Shown here piece by piece: positions 27,172-37,400 of a DNA stretch of 64,000 nucleotides. The translations under genes were made by a program, and so were the position numbers. This DNA comes from Pantoea sp. RIT-PI-b (GTDB lineage Bacteria; Pseudomonadota; Gammaproteobacteria; Enterobacterales; Enterobacteriaceae), in the NCBI RefSeq assembly GCF_001187905.1, contig NZ_LGIS01000012.1, positions 806,001 through 870,000 of the forward strand, read 5' to 3'. Below the pieces are notes generated by a model, which ran no database searches, was not told the origin of the DNA, and saw only the letters and a program-made list of their open reading frames with translations. Position 1 is the stretch's first letter; every line of letters starts with the position of its first letter.

Positions 27172-28793
27172 GCGGATTGGTTTCCTCCATCCCAGGGAAG
27201 TTGGACTAAAAATTGGGTAAACACGCCGGGTTCTGACTCTACGCTTACGCTGCCGCCGATATGCTCGGTTTGTTGCTGCAGCAAAAACAGCCCGACACCG
27301 CGGTTTTCACCTTTGGTGGAGAAGCCTTTTTCAAAAATCGTGGCGAGGCGATCGGCTTCAATGCCTGGGCCATCGTCACTCACTTCACAGGTTAACCAAC
27401 CATTTTGGTAGTGCAGCATCACGTGAATCTCGCCTTCAACCTGCTCGCTCAGCGCATCCAGCGCGTTTTCAATTAGATTGCCGATCACCGTAATCAGCGC
27501 CGCCATCTGCTCTTCATTACCGCTGTCGGGCAGGAAGCTGGCATCGCTAATGGTCAGGCGATGGCCGCAATCCGAGGCGCGGTTGATTTTACTCAGCAAA
27601 AATCCGGCAATCACCGGCGATTTTATTTTGTCGAGCAGGAAACCAATCTCCGTCTGGTAATTATTGGCGGTCTTGAGAATATAGCTCTCTACCTGCGTGT
27701 AGTTTTTCATATGCAGCAGGCCAAGAATCACGTGCAGCTTATTCATAAACTCGTGCGAGCGTTCACGCAGCGCATCCACATAGTTTACCATGCCGGTCAG
27801 GCGCTGCATTAGCTGACTGATTTCCGTTTTATCCCTGAAGGTGCAAACCGCGCCGATAATCCGGCCCTGGTTGCGCACCGGCACGGTATTGCTCAGCAGC
27901 ACGCGGCCATTAACATTCAGCTCCTGATCGCGCCGCGCCCGCCCGCTTTGCAGCACATCACGCAGATGATCGTTGATCACCGACGCATCATAGATGCGAT
28001 CGCCGGTGATCGTGCCCATGGAATCATTGAGCAGCGCACGCGCCGCCTGATTGACCAGCGTAACCTGGGCCTGCTCGTCCATCGCCACCACGCCCTCTTT
28101 CAGCGAGTTTAAAATCGCCTGGCGCTGTTCAAACAGTGTGGAGATTTCGTAGGGTTCGAGTCCAAACAGAATGCGCTTCAGCACGCGTACCAGCACCAGG
28201 GTGCCAATCGCCCCCGCCAGCGTACCAATAAAGATGGTCCACAGAATGCTCCAGCGGCTTTCGTTAATCTGCACGCTGACCGCATCCAGTGAGATGCCTA
28301 TCGCCACCACGCCAATTTGTTGGTGCTGCGCGTTGAAGACCGGCGTGAAGACGCGCAGTGCTTTCGCTAGCGAACCTTGGTTCACCGAGACATTTTCATG
28401 GCCGCGCAGCGCGGGTTCGAGATCGTCGCCGATGAAGTGTTTGCCAATCAGTTCGGGGTTGCGATGTGAATAGCGAATGCCGTCCATGTTGGTCACGGTA
28501 ATGAACAGCAAATTATTGGTTTCCTCAACCGCTTTGGCGATTGGCTGGATGCGCGTGCCATCCGGCGGATAGGTCAGCGCGCGCTGTATTTCCGGCGAGT
28601 CGGCCAGCGTGCGCGCCACGGCCATGGCTTTATCCTCCAGCTGCGCGCGGGTGGCCGCGCCAATCTGGAAAAAATAGAACATGTGCACACTGAGCAGCAC
28701 CAGCACAATTACCGCGCTGAGCATCAGGGTGACCAGCGTATTGAGCTTCATCGGCTGCTTGCGCGCCGTTATTCCTTGCTGTGGAGAAGACAT
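27168..28793 (-). CDS. dcuS: Sensor histidine kinase DcuS
   Basis: DcuS senses fumarate, malate, succinate, aspartate and citrate. The 541-residue protein has a short cytoplasmic tail, a first membrane helix near residues 17-40, a periplasmic PAS domain with the ligand-binding RYSH and LRVF motifs seen in E. coli DcuS, a second helix near residue 185, a cytoplasmic PAS domain following GLEPYEISTLFEQRQ, phospho-acceptor H347 in RERSHEFMNKLHVILGLLH, and the ATPase boxes NLIENALDAL, DDGPGI and GVGLFLL. In E. coli DcuS is coupled to the DctA or DcuB transporters; here the nearby antiporter is a possible co-sensor. Confidence 0.95.
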   Translation of the reverse strand: MSSPQQGITARKQPMKLNTLVTLMLSAVIVLVLLSVHMFYFFQIGAATRAQLEDKAMAVARTLADSPEIQRALTYPPDGTRIQPIAKAVEETNNLLFITVTNMDGIRYSHRNPELIGKHFIGDDLEPALRGHENVSVNQGSLAKALRVFTPVFNAQHQQIGVVAIGISLDAVSVQINESRWSILWTIFIGTLAGAIGTLVLVRVLKRILFGLEPYEISTLFEQRQAILNSLKEGVVAMDEQAQVTLVNQAARALLNDSMGTITGDRIYDASVINDHLRDVLQSGRARRDQELNVNGRVLLSNTVPVRNQGRIIGAVCTFRDKTEISQLMQRLTGMVNYVDALRERSHEFMNKLHVILGLLHMKNYTQVESYILKTANNYQTEIGFLLDKIKSPVIAGFLLSKINRASDCGHRLTISDASFLPDSGNEEQMAALITVIGNLIENALDALSEQVEGEIHVMLHYQNGWLTCEVSDDGPGIEADRLATIFEKGFSTKGENRGVGLFLLQQQTEHIGGSVSVESEPGVFTQFLVQLPWDGGNQSA

Positions 28794-28857
28794 GATCGCT
28801 CTCGGCGGAGAAGAGGGCGGTTATTATGACGGATAAATGCGTGCAGGTCGCGCACCA

Positions 28858-29598
28858 GGTAAGGTTGCCATTCATGGCGTAATACCGATCAGTTAAGCGC
28901 TGAGCGACTTTCGTTCGCCATCGGCTGAGGCAGTTTCAGCTATGCCGTGCGGCGACCGAGCAGAGGACGCCTGGCCGCGCCCTCTGCACTCCCGGGCCCT
29001 GCGCCAGCCCATCCCGCCGCTTCGCGGTGCCTTCGCTCCCTCGCGATTCCTGACGGACCGGCGGCGATTCGCTCCTGCTCAGCGCCGCCTCTCGCCGCAT
29101 CCCTGCGGCTCGCCCTGGAATCCCTCACTCGCTCAGCGGGCTGGGATGTCGCCTCAACACCCGCGCTGCAGCAGCAATGCCTATCCCTGAATTATCATCG
29201 CTGGAACGTCTGTAGGGTCGCCATTTATGGCGACCCGGTAACCCAAAATCTTCAGCCAGCAAAATTTCAAATCAGATGCGGTAATGGCAGGCGATGGTGT
29301 TGGGCGCTATCCGCAGCGCCGAGCGCAGAATGACGGCCAGGATGAGCCGACACGACGTCGGCGAAAGCACGGCATGAGCCAGGGATGGCGAATCCGCGCG
29401 GTCCGTCAGGCCGGAGTGATAAGCGAGGGAACAGCGAGGACGGCGCAGGCGCGGATTGCTAAGGTCCGCGCCTTCGGACCTTAGCCCGGCCGCCGGCTTC
29501 ACACATTCTGAAACTGCCATAGGCATAGCGGGCGGAACCCCCGCAGAGCCAGTACGCTGCTTAACTGACGAGCATTACGCCATAAATGGCGACCCTAC
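28858..29598. repeat. Gene-free segment of two diverged inverted element copies
   Basis: The left arm (from 28858) and the reverse complement of the right arm (ending 29598) share an ordered set of blocks: GTAGGGTCGCCATTTATGGC-type end, GCGTAAT, CAGTTAAGC, GGCAGTTTCAG, a hairpin, CTGCGCC, CCTGACGGACCG and GATTCGC. The hairpin is GCAGAGG/CCTCTGC on the left (28960-28987) and GCTAAGGTCCG/CGGACCTTAGC on the right (29458-29485): same place, different bases, pairing kept. A third family A palindrome sits inside at 29211-29237. No credible gene was found here. Confidence 0.75.
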
Positions 29599-29623
29599 AG
29601 AACACGCGGCGCACAAAGCAAAA

Positions 29624-30109
29624 TCAGGAATTATTCGGCGGCGTAGCGTCGGTTTCGCTGAACGCGGGCTTCTGACGCGTAACTGAATAAACCACGTTTT
29701 TCGGGCTGTTTGGATCGGTGGTGACATCCACGGAAGCAATCGTCACTTTGCCAAAACCAAATAGCGTCTGCACGTAACCACCGATCTGGTGTTTACCCGG
29801 CGCCACGCGAATCTCGCGCTTCCCACCCTTTTTCAACAAACCGGCATCCTGACCATCAACCGTCACATAAACGGAAGAGCCGTCATCGGTGCGCGTGACC
29901 AGATGCGAAACGTTGATTACCGTTGGGCCGGTCTCAAATGGAGAAGGCGAGTCATTGTTGTCGATGGGTGCGCCGGTCGCAGGCTGGGCCGCGGAGGTAT
30001 CAGCGGCGGCTGTGGTGTCAGTGGATGTACCGGTAACGGCGGCAAGGCGAGCGCAGCCGGTAAGCATGATTGTTGCCATCAAAGTGGCCAAAGTGAAACG
30101 CGATAACAT
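29624..30109 (-). CDS. Putative lipoprotein of unknown function
   Basis: I do not recognise the family. The 161-residue product begins with a lipoprotein signal peptide with lipobox LTGC (Cys near residue 19), then a low-complexity Thr/Ala/Ser/Pro stretch to about residue 60, then a compact domain (VINVSHLVTRTDDGSSVYVTVDGQDAGLLKKGGKREI...APGKHQIGGYV) that looks like a short beta-rich PEGA-type fold. The residue after Cys is Ala, so outer-membrane sorting is likely. It lies alone between the inverted repeat and the siderophore receptor gene. Confidence 0.75.
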   Translation of the reverse strand: MLSRFTLATLMATIMLTGCARLAAVTGTSTDTTAAADTSAAQPATGAPIDNNDSPSPFETGPTVINVSHLVTRTDDGSSVYVTVDGQDAGLLKKGGKREIRVAPGKHQIGGYVQTLFGFGKVTIASVDVTTDPNSPKNVVYSVTRQKPAFSETDATPPNNS

Positions 30110-30254
30110 CGTGACGAAAAACCCCTGCTAAATGAGAAGCGTTCATTTTAGCGTGCCTTGCAGAGTGATGACAGTCACACAAATACAGTATTTTCCGAAA
30201 ACCGGTCAGGAAATGTTTCATTGGCAGGCGTGCCGCACGCGATGTGCAATGAAA

Positions 30255-30275
30255 CGGCGGCCGGTCAGGCCGCCG
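30255..30275 (-). terminator. GC-rich terminator hairpin after the siderophore receptor gene
   Basis: CGGCGGCC (30255-30262) pairs with GGCCGCCG (30268-30275) around a 5-nt loop, followed on the minus strand by GTTTC. It sits just beyond the receptor stop. Confidence 0.6.
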
Positions 30276-30281
30276 CGGGAA

Positions 30282-32468
30282 TTACCAGCTGTAGTTAACC
30301 GAGGCGACGATCGAACGACCGCTGCCGTAGAAGCAGGCGCTGGAGTTACTGCAAGAGGCCACGTAGTGCTTATCCGCTACGTTATTAACGTTCAGCTGCA
30401 GCGTGGTGCCGCGCAGCGAATTCATCGCTTCACCCAGCTCATACTTTGCCATCACGTCATACAGCGTGTAGTGCGGCACATTGTCGGTGCCGGTCTCATC
30501 CGCTGGCGTGGTGCCGGTGTAACGTACGCCGCTACCCAATGTAAAGCCGTTCAGTACGCCATCGAGGAAGGTATAGCTGCCCCACGCTGACGCCGCATGA
30601 CGCGGAATGCTCGACGGTGAGTGACCAATACGTTCGGTGATGCTGCTCTCTTTGGTCACCGCATCGGTGTAGGTATAGGCGGCCAACAGTTTGATCTCAG
30701 GCGTAATCTGCGCATGCGCTTCGGTTTCAATACCCTTCGAACGCACTTTACCGATCTGCTCGTTATAGCCAGTAACGTTGTTATAGGCAGTGATATTTTT
30801 CTGCGTGATATCAAACGCCGAAACGGTAAAGACCGCATCCCAGCCAACCGGCTGATACTTCACGCCCACTTCCGTCTGTTCGCCGGTGGTCGGTTTAAAC
30901 GGATCGGTGCCCGGTGCGCCGCTGCTCAGGTTTGGCTCAAATGAGGTGCTGTAGCTGACATAAGGTGAAATCCCGTTATCAAACGCATACAGCAAACCTG
31001 CGCGGCCGGTAAACTTGTTGTCATTCTGCTGGGTTTCGCTGTTATCGGTGCGATCCTGGGTGCGAATTTCGCTCCAGTCATTACGCCCCGACAGCAGCAG
31101 ATTCCACTGATTCCACTCCAGCTGATCCTGCAGATAAACGCCAACCTGATCGAGCTTCTTGCGCGTGCTGGTGGTCAGCGTCAGATCGCTCTCGTTAATA
31201 CTGATACGCGTAGGATTAGCCCAGTCGAGGATGTATTTATCGCCGCTGTCGCGCCACAGTTTGTTATCTACGTCGCTCCACTTGTAATCCAGCCCGCCGA
31301 GCACGGTGTGCGCGACATTGCCAGTATCAAAGATGGCTTTCAGCTGGTTATCAAGGCCCAACTCTTTCGACTTGATCTTGTCATGCTGGGGACGACGGTT
31401 GATGGAGTGATCGTTATCGGCATCAAAGGTATACACCAGATATTTGTACGATTCGTCCATGTTGCTGTAGCGCAGATTCTGCGTGAAGCTGACGTTGTCG
31501 CTCAGGTTGTGCTCGAAGATATACCCGACTGACGTCTGCTCGCGCTTGGCTTCGTTGAAGCTCGGATCGCTAACGTTGAAGTCGTAAGGAATGAAGCCTG
31601 CGCTGCTCTCTTTCAAGGTCCCGCTGGCGGGCAGGAAGTTACGATAGCCCGCTTTTGGCTCGTTCTGATACATCGTCAACAGCGTGAAGCTGGTGTCGGC
31701 ATTGGGCAGCCAGGTGATCGCTGGCGCAATCGCCATTCGCTGCTGTTTGTTGTCTTTGACGAACTCATGTTTGGTGCTGGCGATGCCGTTCAGGCGGTAG
31801 AACAGCGTGTTGTCATCATTCAGCTTGCCGCCGAAATCAAACGCCGCTTCACCCAAATGCTGATTGCCGCTGCTGAGTTGCACTTTGTGAATGCTCTGCG
31901 CGGTCGGGCGTTTGCTGGTCATGGCAACAATACCGCCCGGATTCACCTGGCCGTACAGCACCGAAGCTGGGCCATGAATCATCTCTACGCGCTCCAGCAG
32001 CCAGGGATCGATCTGCCCTGCTGCGCCCCCCTGACCGGACAAACCGTAGCTCAGGCCATCCAGGAACTTCGGCGCATAGCGGAAACCGCGCGCAATGATC
32101 TCATCGTTACGATTGGAGTTGCCGCGATAGTTAGTCAGCACGCCGCTGGTGTAGCTCAGCGCATCCGCCACCGAGGCCGCCGCCTGGTCGTCCATCTGCT
32201 CGCGCGTAATCACCGAAATGGATTGCGGCGTTTTACGCAGCGGCGTGGATGTTTTAGTGCCTGCCGCGCTCTCTTTCGCCACATAACCCTGCAGCGGTGA
32301 GGTCACACTTTCACGCGTGTCGGCATTCACGGTAAGGGTTTCTTCCGCGGCCGCGCTGAATGCTGCAGGTGCCAGCAACAAAATTGAGGCCAGAGAGAGA
32401 TATAACCGATTGAATCTGAATTGCAGTGCCACAGCAGGTATTGCTGATTTTTTTACGTTAACGGACAT
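30282..32468 (-). CDS. TonB-dependent ferric siderophore receptor (FhuA/Fct class)
   Basis: This outer-membrane receptor has about 728 residues, a signal peptide ending near AFSAAA/EE, a TonB box ETLTV, a plug with [13 protein letters not shown] and [23 protein letters not shown], and a 22-strand barrel ending [10 protein letters not shown] with the CSNSSAC pair. ATG 32468 is preferred, though 32477 is close. It resembles hydroxamate receptors, yet it is divergent from fes and sits beside a catecholate NRPS. That is the arrangement of the ferrichrysobactin receptor Fct of Dickeya, also hydroxamate-receptor-like and sharing a bidirectional promoter with fes. So it is probably the receptor for the siderophore made here. 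A Fur box lies in the shared promoter. Confidence 0.85.
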   Translation of the reverse strand: MSVNVKKSAIPAVALQFRFNRLYLSLASILLLAPAAFSAAAEETLTVNADTRESVTSPLQGYVAKESAAGTKTSTPLRKTPQSISVITREQMDDQAAASVADALSYTSGVLTNYRGNSNRNDEIIARGFRYAPKFLDGLSYGLSGQGGAAGQIDPWLLERVEMIHGPASVLYGQVNPGGIVAMTSKRPTAQSIHKVQLSSGNQHLGEAAFDFGGKLNDDNTLFYRLNGIASTKHEFVKDNKQQRMAIAPAITWLPNADTSFTLLTMYQNEPKAGYRNFLPASGTLKESSAGFIPYDFNVSDPSFNEAKREQTSVGYIFEHNLSDNVSFTQNLRYSNMDESYKYLVYTFDADNDHSINRRPQHDKIKSKELGLDNQLKAIFDTGNVAHTVLGGLDYKWSDVDNKLWRDSGDKYILDWANPTRISINESDLTLTTSTRKKLDQVGVYLQDQLEWNQWNLLLSGRNDWSEIRTQDRTDNSETQQNDNKFTGRAGLLYAFDNGISPYVSYSTSFEPNLSSGAPGTDPFKPTTGEQTEVGVKYQPVGWDAVFTVSAFDITQKNITAYNNVTGYNEQIGKVRSKGIETEAHAQITPEIKLLAAYTYTDAVTKESSITERIGHSPSSIPRHAASAWGSYTFLDGVLNGFTLGSGVRYTGTTPADETGTDNVPHYTLYDVMAKYELGEAMNSLRGTTLQLNVNNVADKHYVASCSNSSACFYGSGRSIVASVNYSW

Positions 32469-32660
32469 AGTTGCCATCTCTATTTCAAACTGCCTTGTAG
32501 ATGAAATAATCCGTTCGTTCGCCATGCCCAACGGCGCGGCTGTAACGGATTGAAATATTACTGCCTTGAGTTATTTACGGTCCTAATCTCCCTGCGTGAC
32601 GTCCTTCACAAAATAATCCACTGAAAATACGAAGGTTTATTAGGCGCGAAAAATCATATT

Positions 32661-32679
32661 GCAAATGTAAATCGTTATC
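32661..32679. promoter_or_regulatory. Fur box in the receptor/fes bidirectional promoter
   Basis: GCAAATGTAAATCGTTATC matches 14 of 19 Fur consensus positions by hand, followed by ATAGCATTTGC, which makes a partly symmetric larger site. It lies 66 bp before the fes start and about 190 bp before the receptor start, so one site could control both directions. Confidence 0.7.
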
Positions 32680-32744
32680 AATAGCATTTGCATTAGCTTT
32701 GATTAAGTAAAGATCATGAACAAAATGTGGAGATGGATTGCAGG

Positions 32745-34103
32745 ATGTTTCTAGCTAGCGCAGATAAAACGACAGATGAGTGGTTGCCCGCCGGGACAGT
32801 TGCGCAATGGTTGCAGCAGGCAGATGTAGGTGAAGATGGCTGGTGGCAGCGGCTTTACGCCGCTGGAACGCCGCTGGTGGAGCGTGACGACACCGGTCAA
32901 ACCACCATGCACTTCTTCTGGCGCGATCCCGAAGGCCACTCCGCACTTTCATCCACGCGACGGGTGTATGTCGATATTAACGGCGTTACCGATCACCACA
33001 GCGAAGCACCGGAAAGTTTGCTACGGGTGGGCGACAGCGACGTCTGGCATTGGTCGACGCATATTGAGTCAGACTGGCGCGGCAGTTACAGCCTGATCCC
33101 CGCCACCGCGCAGCAGTTGCCGCCGCTGTTTTGTGGCGGCGAAGAGGCGTGTCGCGCGCTGCAGCGCAAATGGTGGATTTCGCTGATGCCGCTGGCGATT
33201 CCCGACAAACTCAACCCCACGCCGCCGTTTCTCAGCAGCCGACGCTTTGCCCTGAGCAACGCACATATGCCGGATGCGCCGGATCAATCCGCATGGCGCG
33301 CGCTGGATGCCGGACTGGCTGAAACCTGGCCTGATGCGCTGCAAACCTTGCAGTGGTACAGCGAGTTGCTCAACGTGACGCGCAACGTCTGGCTGTACAG
33401 CACCGGGCAAACCGATCGGCCTGAACAGCGTCCGCTGGCGATTCTGCTCGACGGACAAAACTGGGTGTATGGCCAACCGATTTTCAGCGCGCTGGATCAG
33501 GTCACCGCAGATGGCGAACTGCCGCCGACCTGCTGGCTGTTTATCGATGTCATCGACAGTCAGCATCGCGAAGCTGAATTGCCGTGCAACGCCACCTTCT
33601 GGCAAGCAGTGCAGCAGGAACTCCTACCGCTGGCGCGCCAGCACGCCGCGTTCAGCAGCGACGCCAATCGCACGCTGGTGGCTGGGCAAAGTTACGGCGG
33701 ACTGGCCGCGCTCTATGCCGGTTTGCACTGGCCGCAGCGCTTTGGCCGCGTTCTGACCCAATCCGGCTCCTTCTGGTGGCCCAATCTGCAGTACATCCGC
33801 GATTACGCCAACCGCGAGCATCACGCACCTGGCCTGCTGCTACAGCGTCTGCAGCAAGGCACGCTGCCGCCGGGCAAGCTGAAGATCTTTCAGGAAGTGG
33901 GCGATCGCGAGGCCGACATGGTGTACGTCAACCAGCAGATCGCCCCGGCGCTTCAGGCTGCAGGCCATGAATTACATTTTCGCCGCTACGCCGGAGGGCA
34001 CGATGCGCTGTGCTGGCGTGGCGGTTTGATCGACGGCTGCCGCTGGCTGCTGGCCGATTTTCTTTCCCCAACCTCACCCTCTGAAGGTACTCATCATGTC
34101 TGA
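32745..34103 (+). CDS. fes: Catecholate siderophore esterase Fes
   Basis: Fes hydrolyses the ester backbone of ferric catecholates in the cytoplasm so iron can be released. About 452 residues from ATG 32745. That start is uncertain: GGAG (32729-32732) is 12 nt away, while ATG 32733 touches it. The N-terminal domain aligns with E. coli Fes (FFWRDPEG, VDINGVTDHH, SDVWHWSTHIESDWRGSY), and the alpha/beta hydrolase domain has the nucleophile GQSYGG and catalytic His in GGHDALCWRGGL. It is divergent from the receptor and overlaps ybdZ by 8 nt. In a DHB-X-Ser siderophore the seryl esters would still be its substrate. Confidence 0.93.
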   Translation: MFLASADKTTDEWLPAGTVAQWLQQADVGEDGWWQRLYAAGTPLVERDDTGQTTMHFFWRDPEGHSALSSTRRVYVDINGVTDHHSEAPESLLRVGDSDVWHWSTHIESDWRGSYSLIPATAQQLPPLFCGGEEACRALQRKWWISLMPLAIPDKLNPTPPFLSSRRFALSNAHMPDAPDQSAWRALDAGLAETWPDALQTLQWYSELLNVTRNVWLYSTGQTDRPEQRPLAILLDGQNWVYGQPIFSALDQVTADGELPPTCWLFIDVIDSQHREAELPCNATFWQAVQQELLPLARQHAAFSSDANRTLVAGQSYGGLAALYAGLHWPQRFGRVLTQSGSFWWPNLQYIRDYANREHHAPGLLLQRLQQGTLPPGKLKIFQEVGDREADMVYVNQQIAPALQAAGHELHFRRYAGGHDALCWRGGLIDGCRWLLADFLSPTSPSEGTHHV

Positions 34104-34317
34104 ACAACAAAATCCGTTTGATAACGATGCGCTGGATTTTCTGGTGCTGCTTAACGCGCGCCAGCAATACAGCCTGTGGCCAGCGTTTGCCCCGGTACCG
34201 GCGGGTTGGCATAACGTGGCAGGGCCGCTAACGCGCGCCGCCGCCATCGCGTTTATTGAAGCCAACTGGCACGACATGCGACCAGCGACGCAACAGACGT
34301 CGTCTACCGCAGCTTAA
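34096..34317 (+). CDS. ybdZ: MbtH-like protein YbdZ
   Basis: MbtH-like proteins bind NRPS adenylation domains and make them soluble and active. This 73-residue protein has the family core: QYSLWPAFAPVPAGW and the late WHDMRP. It overlaps fes by 8 nt and precedes the large NRPS gene, the same fes-ybdZ-entF order as in E. coli, but an ERIC element lies between it and the NRPS. It probably serves one or both adenylation domains encoded next. Confidence 0.95.
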   Translation: MSEQQNPFDNDALDFLVLLNARQQYSLWPAFAPVPAGWHNVAGPLTRAAAIAFIEANWHDMRPATQQTSSTAA

Positions 34318-34355
34318 TTTTCCTTTTTAATCATCTAGTTAATTTATTCCCAAAA

Positions 34356-34463
34356 TCATTCGGGCTGCAGCAAGGCGGCAAGTGTGCAAATCCCCAGGAG
34401 CTTACGGAAGTAAGTGACTGGGGTGAGCGCACGCAGCCAACGCCGCTGCAGCCCGAAGGATGA
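34356..34463. repeat. ERIC element between ybdZ and the NRPS gene
   Basis: TTCGGGCTGCAG (34359-34370) and CTGCAGCCCGAA (34446-34457) are perfect terminal inverted repeats, and the core holds TCCCCAGGAGCTTAC and AAGTAAGTGACTGGGGTGAG, the diagnostic ERIC sequences. It is about 108 bp, shorter than the usual 127 bp, and ends about 25 bp before the NRPS start inside what should be one transcript. Confidence 0.92.
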
Positions 34464-34487
34464 AGGGAATCAGACAGGAATTGTCTC

Positions 34488-37400
34488 TTGGCAACGATCA
34501 AACAACCTCCCTCTGCGGCCTATCCTTTGGTGGCGGCGCAGCCCGGCATCTGGATTGCTGACAGCATTGCGCCGCAGCGCAATCAGTTTACCGTGGCGCA
34601 CTACAGCGTATTGCACGGCAACATCAACCGCGCTGCGCTGGATAGCGCTATTCGTCAGGCGATGGCCGAAGCGGATACCGTGCAGGCGCGCTTTGGTCTC
34701 GACGATGAGGGCAATCCAGCGCAGTGGTTCAATGCACAAGCACCCATCGCACCGGAATGGCACGATTTCAGCCAGCGCGCCGACGCCAGCAGCCAGGCAC
34801 ACAAGCTGATGCAGGCGGATCTCGTCGCTGAGCTGCCTGCCGACGGCGACAAACCGCTCTATCGCCATGCGCTACTGCGCATCGGCGACGGCAGCTGGCT
34901 GTGGTATCAGCGTTATCACCATTTGCTGGTGGATGGTTTCAGCTTTGAAGCGCTGACCCAGCGCGTCGCGGCGATCTACGCCGCCGTGTGTGCCGGTGAA
35001 ATGCCAGCGCCCACGCCGTTTACCCCCTTCACCAGCGTGATTGAGGAGTATCAACAGTGGCAAGATTCTGCCGCCTTTACTCGCTCAGCCAGTCACTGGC
35101 ACAGCTACGCAGCGGACCTGCCGGAAACCCTTTCGCTCTCCAGCGAAAGCATGATCGCTGCGGGTGCGCGCCCAATCAGCTGTCAGGTGACGCTGCCGCA
35201 GCTGGCAGCGCTGCGCCAACAACTACAGCTCGCTGACAGCAGCGAAGGCGATATCGTCAGCGCCCTGTTGGTCGCTTATCTTGCACGCATGAGCAATAGT
35301 GCGCGCTTATCAATTGGCTTCCCGTTTATGCGTCGCATGGGTTCAGCGGCAATCTCAACGCTCGGACCGGTGGTGAACGTCTTGCCGCTGATTTTTAGCG
35401 TCAGCGATGAGATGACGTTGCCGGATTTGGTGCAGCAGGTGCAGGGTGAAATCCGCAAGGCGCGCCGCCATCAGCGCTATGAGGCAGAGCAGCTGCGTCG
35501 TGATTTGGGTTTGGTTGGCAGCAGCCAGGCGCTGTATGGTCCGGTGATTAACGTCAAGGTCTATCACGACGATCTGCAATTCGATGGTCATCCTGCCGCC
35601 ACCCATACGCTGGCGATGGGCCCGGTTGACGATCTGGAATTTGAAGTGGGCTTCCGCGATGGCGCACTGCAGCTAACGCTGGTGGCAAATCCGCAACGTT
35701 ACGATGGGCAAACGCTACAACGTCACGCCGATCGCATCAGCCATCTGTTAAGTCAGCTCGCCTCACAGCCCACACTCACCCTTGGTGCACTGTCATTATT
35801 GGCACCGCAGGAGCAACGCGATCTGCAGCGCTGGTCTAGCGGCCCAACTATCCTGCCACCCGCCAATACCACCACTATCGTGGATATCCTGCTGCAACGT
35901 GCCGCGCAGCATGGCGATGAGATCGCGGTGGTGTGCGGCGAACATAGTCTGAGCTATCGCCAGCTCGCCGATCGCGCCATGCAGCTCGCGCATCTGCTGA
36001 TCGCCCGCGGTCTGCGCGCTGACGACATAGTCGCCATTGGCATACCGCGTTCGGTGGATTCACTGGTGGCCATCTTTGGTGTGCTGGCGAGCGGCGCGGC
36101 CTATATGCCGCTCGATCTCGATTACCCGCGCGAACGTTTAACCCTAATGTGCGATGACGCACAGCCTAAACTGCTGCTGACACACACCAGCACGCTGGCA
36201 CAGATGCCGGTGCTGCCGCATCTGTGCATCGATGATGTAGCGCTAAACGATCAACTTAACGCCCAGGCCAGTTGTCCGCCGGTCACCCAGCTGTGCGGCG
36301 ACGATCTGGCTTACATGATCTACACCTCGGGATCGACCGGACGTCCCAAAGGTGTGATGAGCACCCATCAGGGCTTGCTCAATCTGTTCCTGTCGCACCG
36401 CGAACACCTGTTCGGCCCGGCGATTGCGCGCTTTAGCGCCAATAGCCCGCGCCGCATGCGCGCCGGTCACACCGCGTCATTCTCCTTCGACTCCTCGTGG
36501 GAACCGCTGTTCTGCATGCTGATGGGCTGCGAGCTGAATATCTTTGACGAAGATCTGCGCCGCGATGCCTGGGGATTGATTCAGCAGATGAACGCGGTGC
36601 CGGTCGATTTGCTGGATATCACGCCGTCGTTCTTCTCGCAGATGATCGACAGCGGCCTGCTGGAAGCCGACAACCATCGCCCATCGTTTGTGATGATTGG
36701 CGGGGAAGCGGCGACGCCGACGCTGTGGAAGCTGATGCAGCAACAGCAGCAGATGGAGATCCACAACTATTACGGCCCGTCGGAATACACCATCGATACG
36801 CTCGGCGCCAATGTCATGGCCTCGCCTCAGCCGGTGATTGGTCGTCCGGTGGGAAACAGCGAAGTCTATCTGCTGGATAACCAGTTGCGGCAGGTGCCCA
36901 TCGGGTGTGCTGGCGAACTGTATATCGCCGGAACCGGCATCGCGCGCGGCTATCTGCGTCGTCCCGATCTCACCAGCGCACGCTTTGTTGCCAACCCGTT
37001 CCGCGCGGGCGACGTGATGTATCGCAGCGGCGACCTGATGCGCTGGCGTCAGGATGGCCAGCTGGCCTTTATTGGCCGCACCGATCACCAGATTAAAGTG
37101 CGCGGCTTCCGCGTCGAAATCGGTGAAGTAGAGAACGCGCTGGTGGCGCTGCCGGAAGTCAGTACCGCCGTGGTGATCGCCGAAGTGATCGGCGCGACGC
37201 ATCGCCTGATTGGCTACTGCTCGGTGCAGGATGACGCGCTGCGTGCGGATAGCGCGCTCAACGCGCGTTTACTGGCGCAGCTCGCCACTCAGCTGCCGGA
37301 TTACATGGTGCCGGCGGTGTTGATGGTGATGGCGGATTTGCCGCTTAACGTGAATGGCAAGATTGACCGTCAGGCGCTGCCGAAGCCGCAACAGGCGCAG

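Noticed and set aside
28940..29526. Several GC-rich open frames inside the inverted element segment
   Set aside because: They are on both strands, show Arg/Ala/Pro-rich shadow composition and are explained by the repeat; none has a ribosome site with a sensible protein.
28858..29598. CRISPR array or retron in the repeat segment
   Set aside because: No regular repeat-spacer pattern and no Cas or reverse transcriptase gene nearby.
36477..37202. 241-residue open frame antisense to the NRPS A1 domain
   Set aside because: Shadow of the conserved adenylation domain; no start signal or recognisable product.
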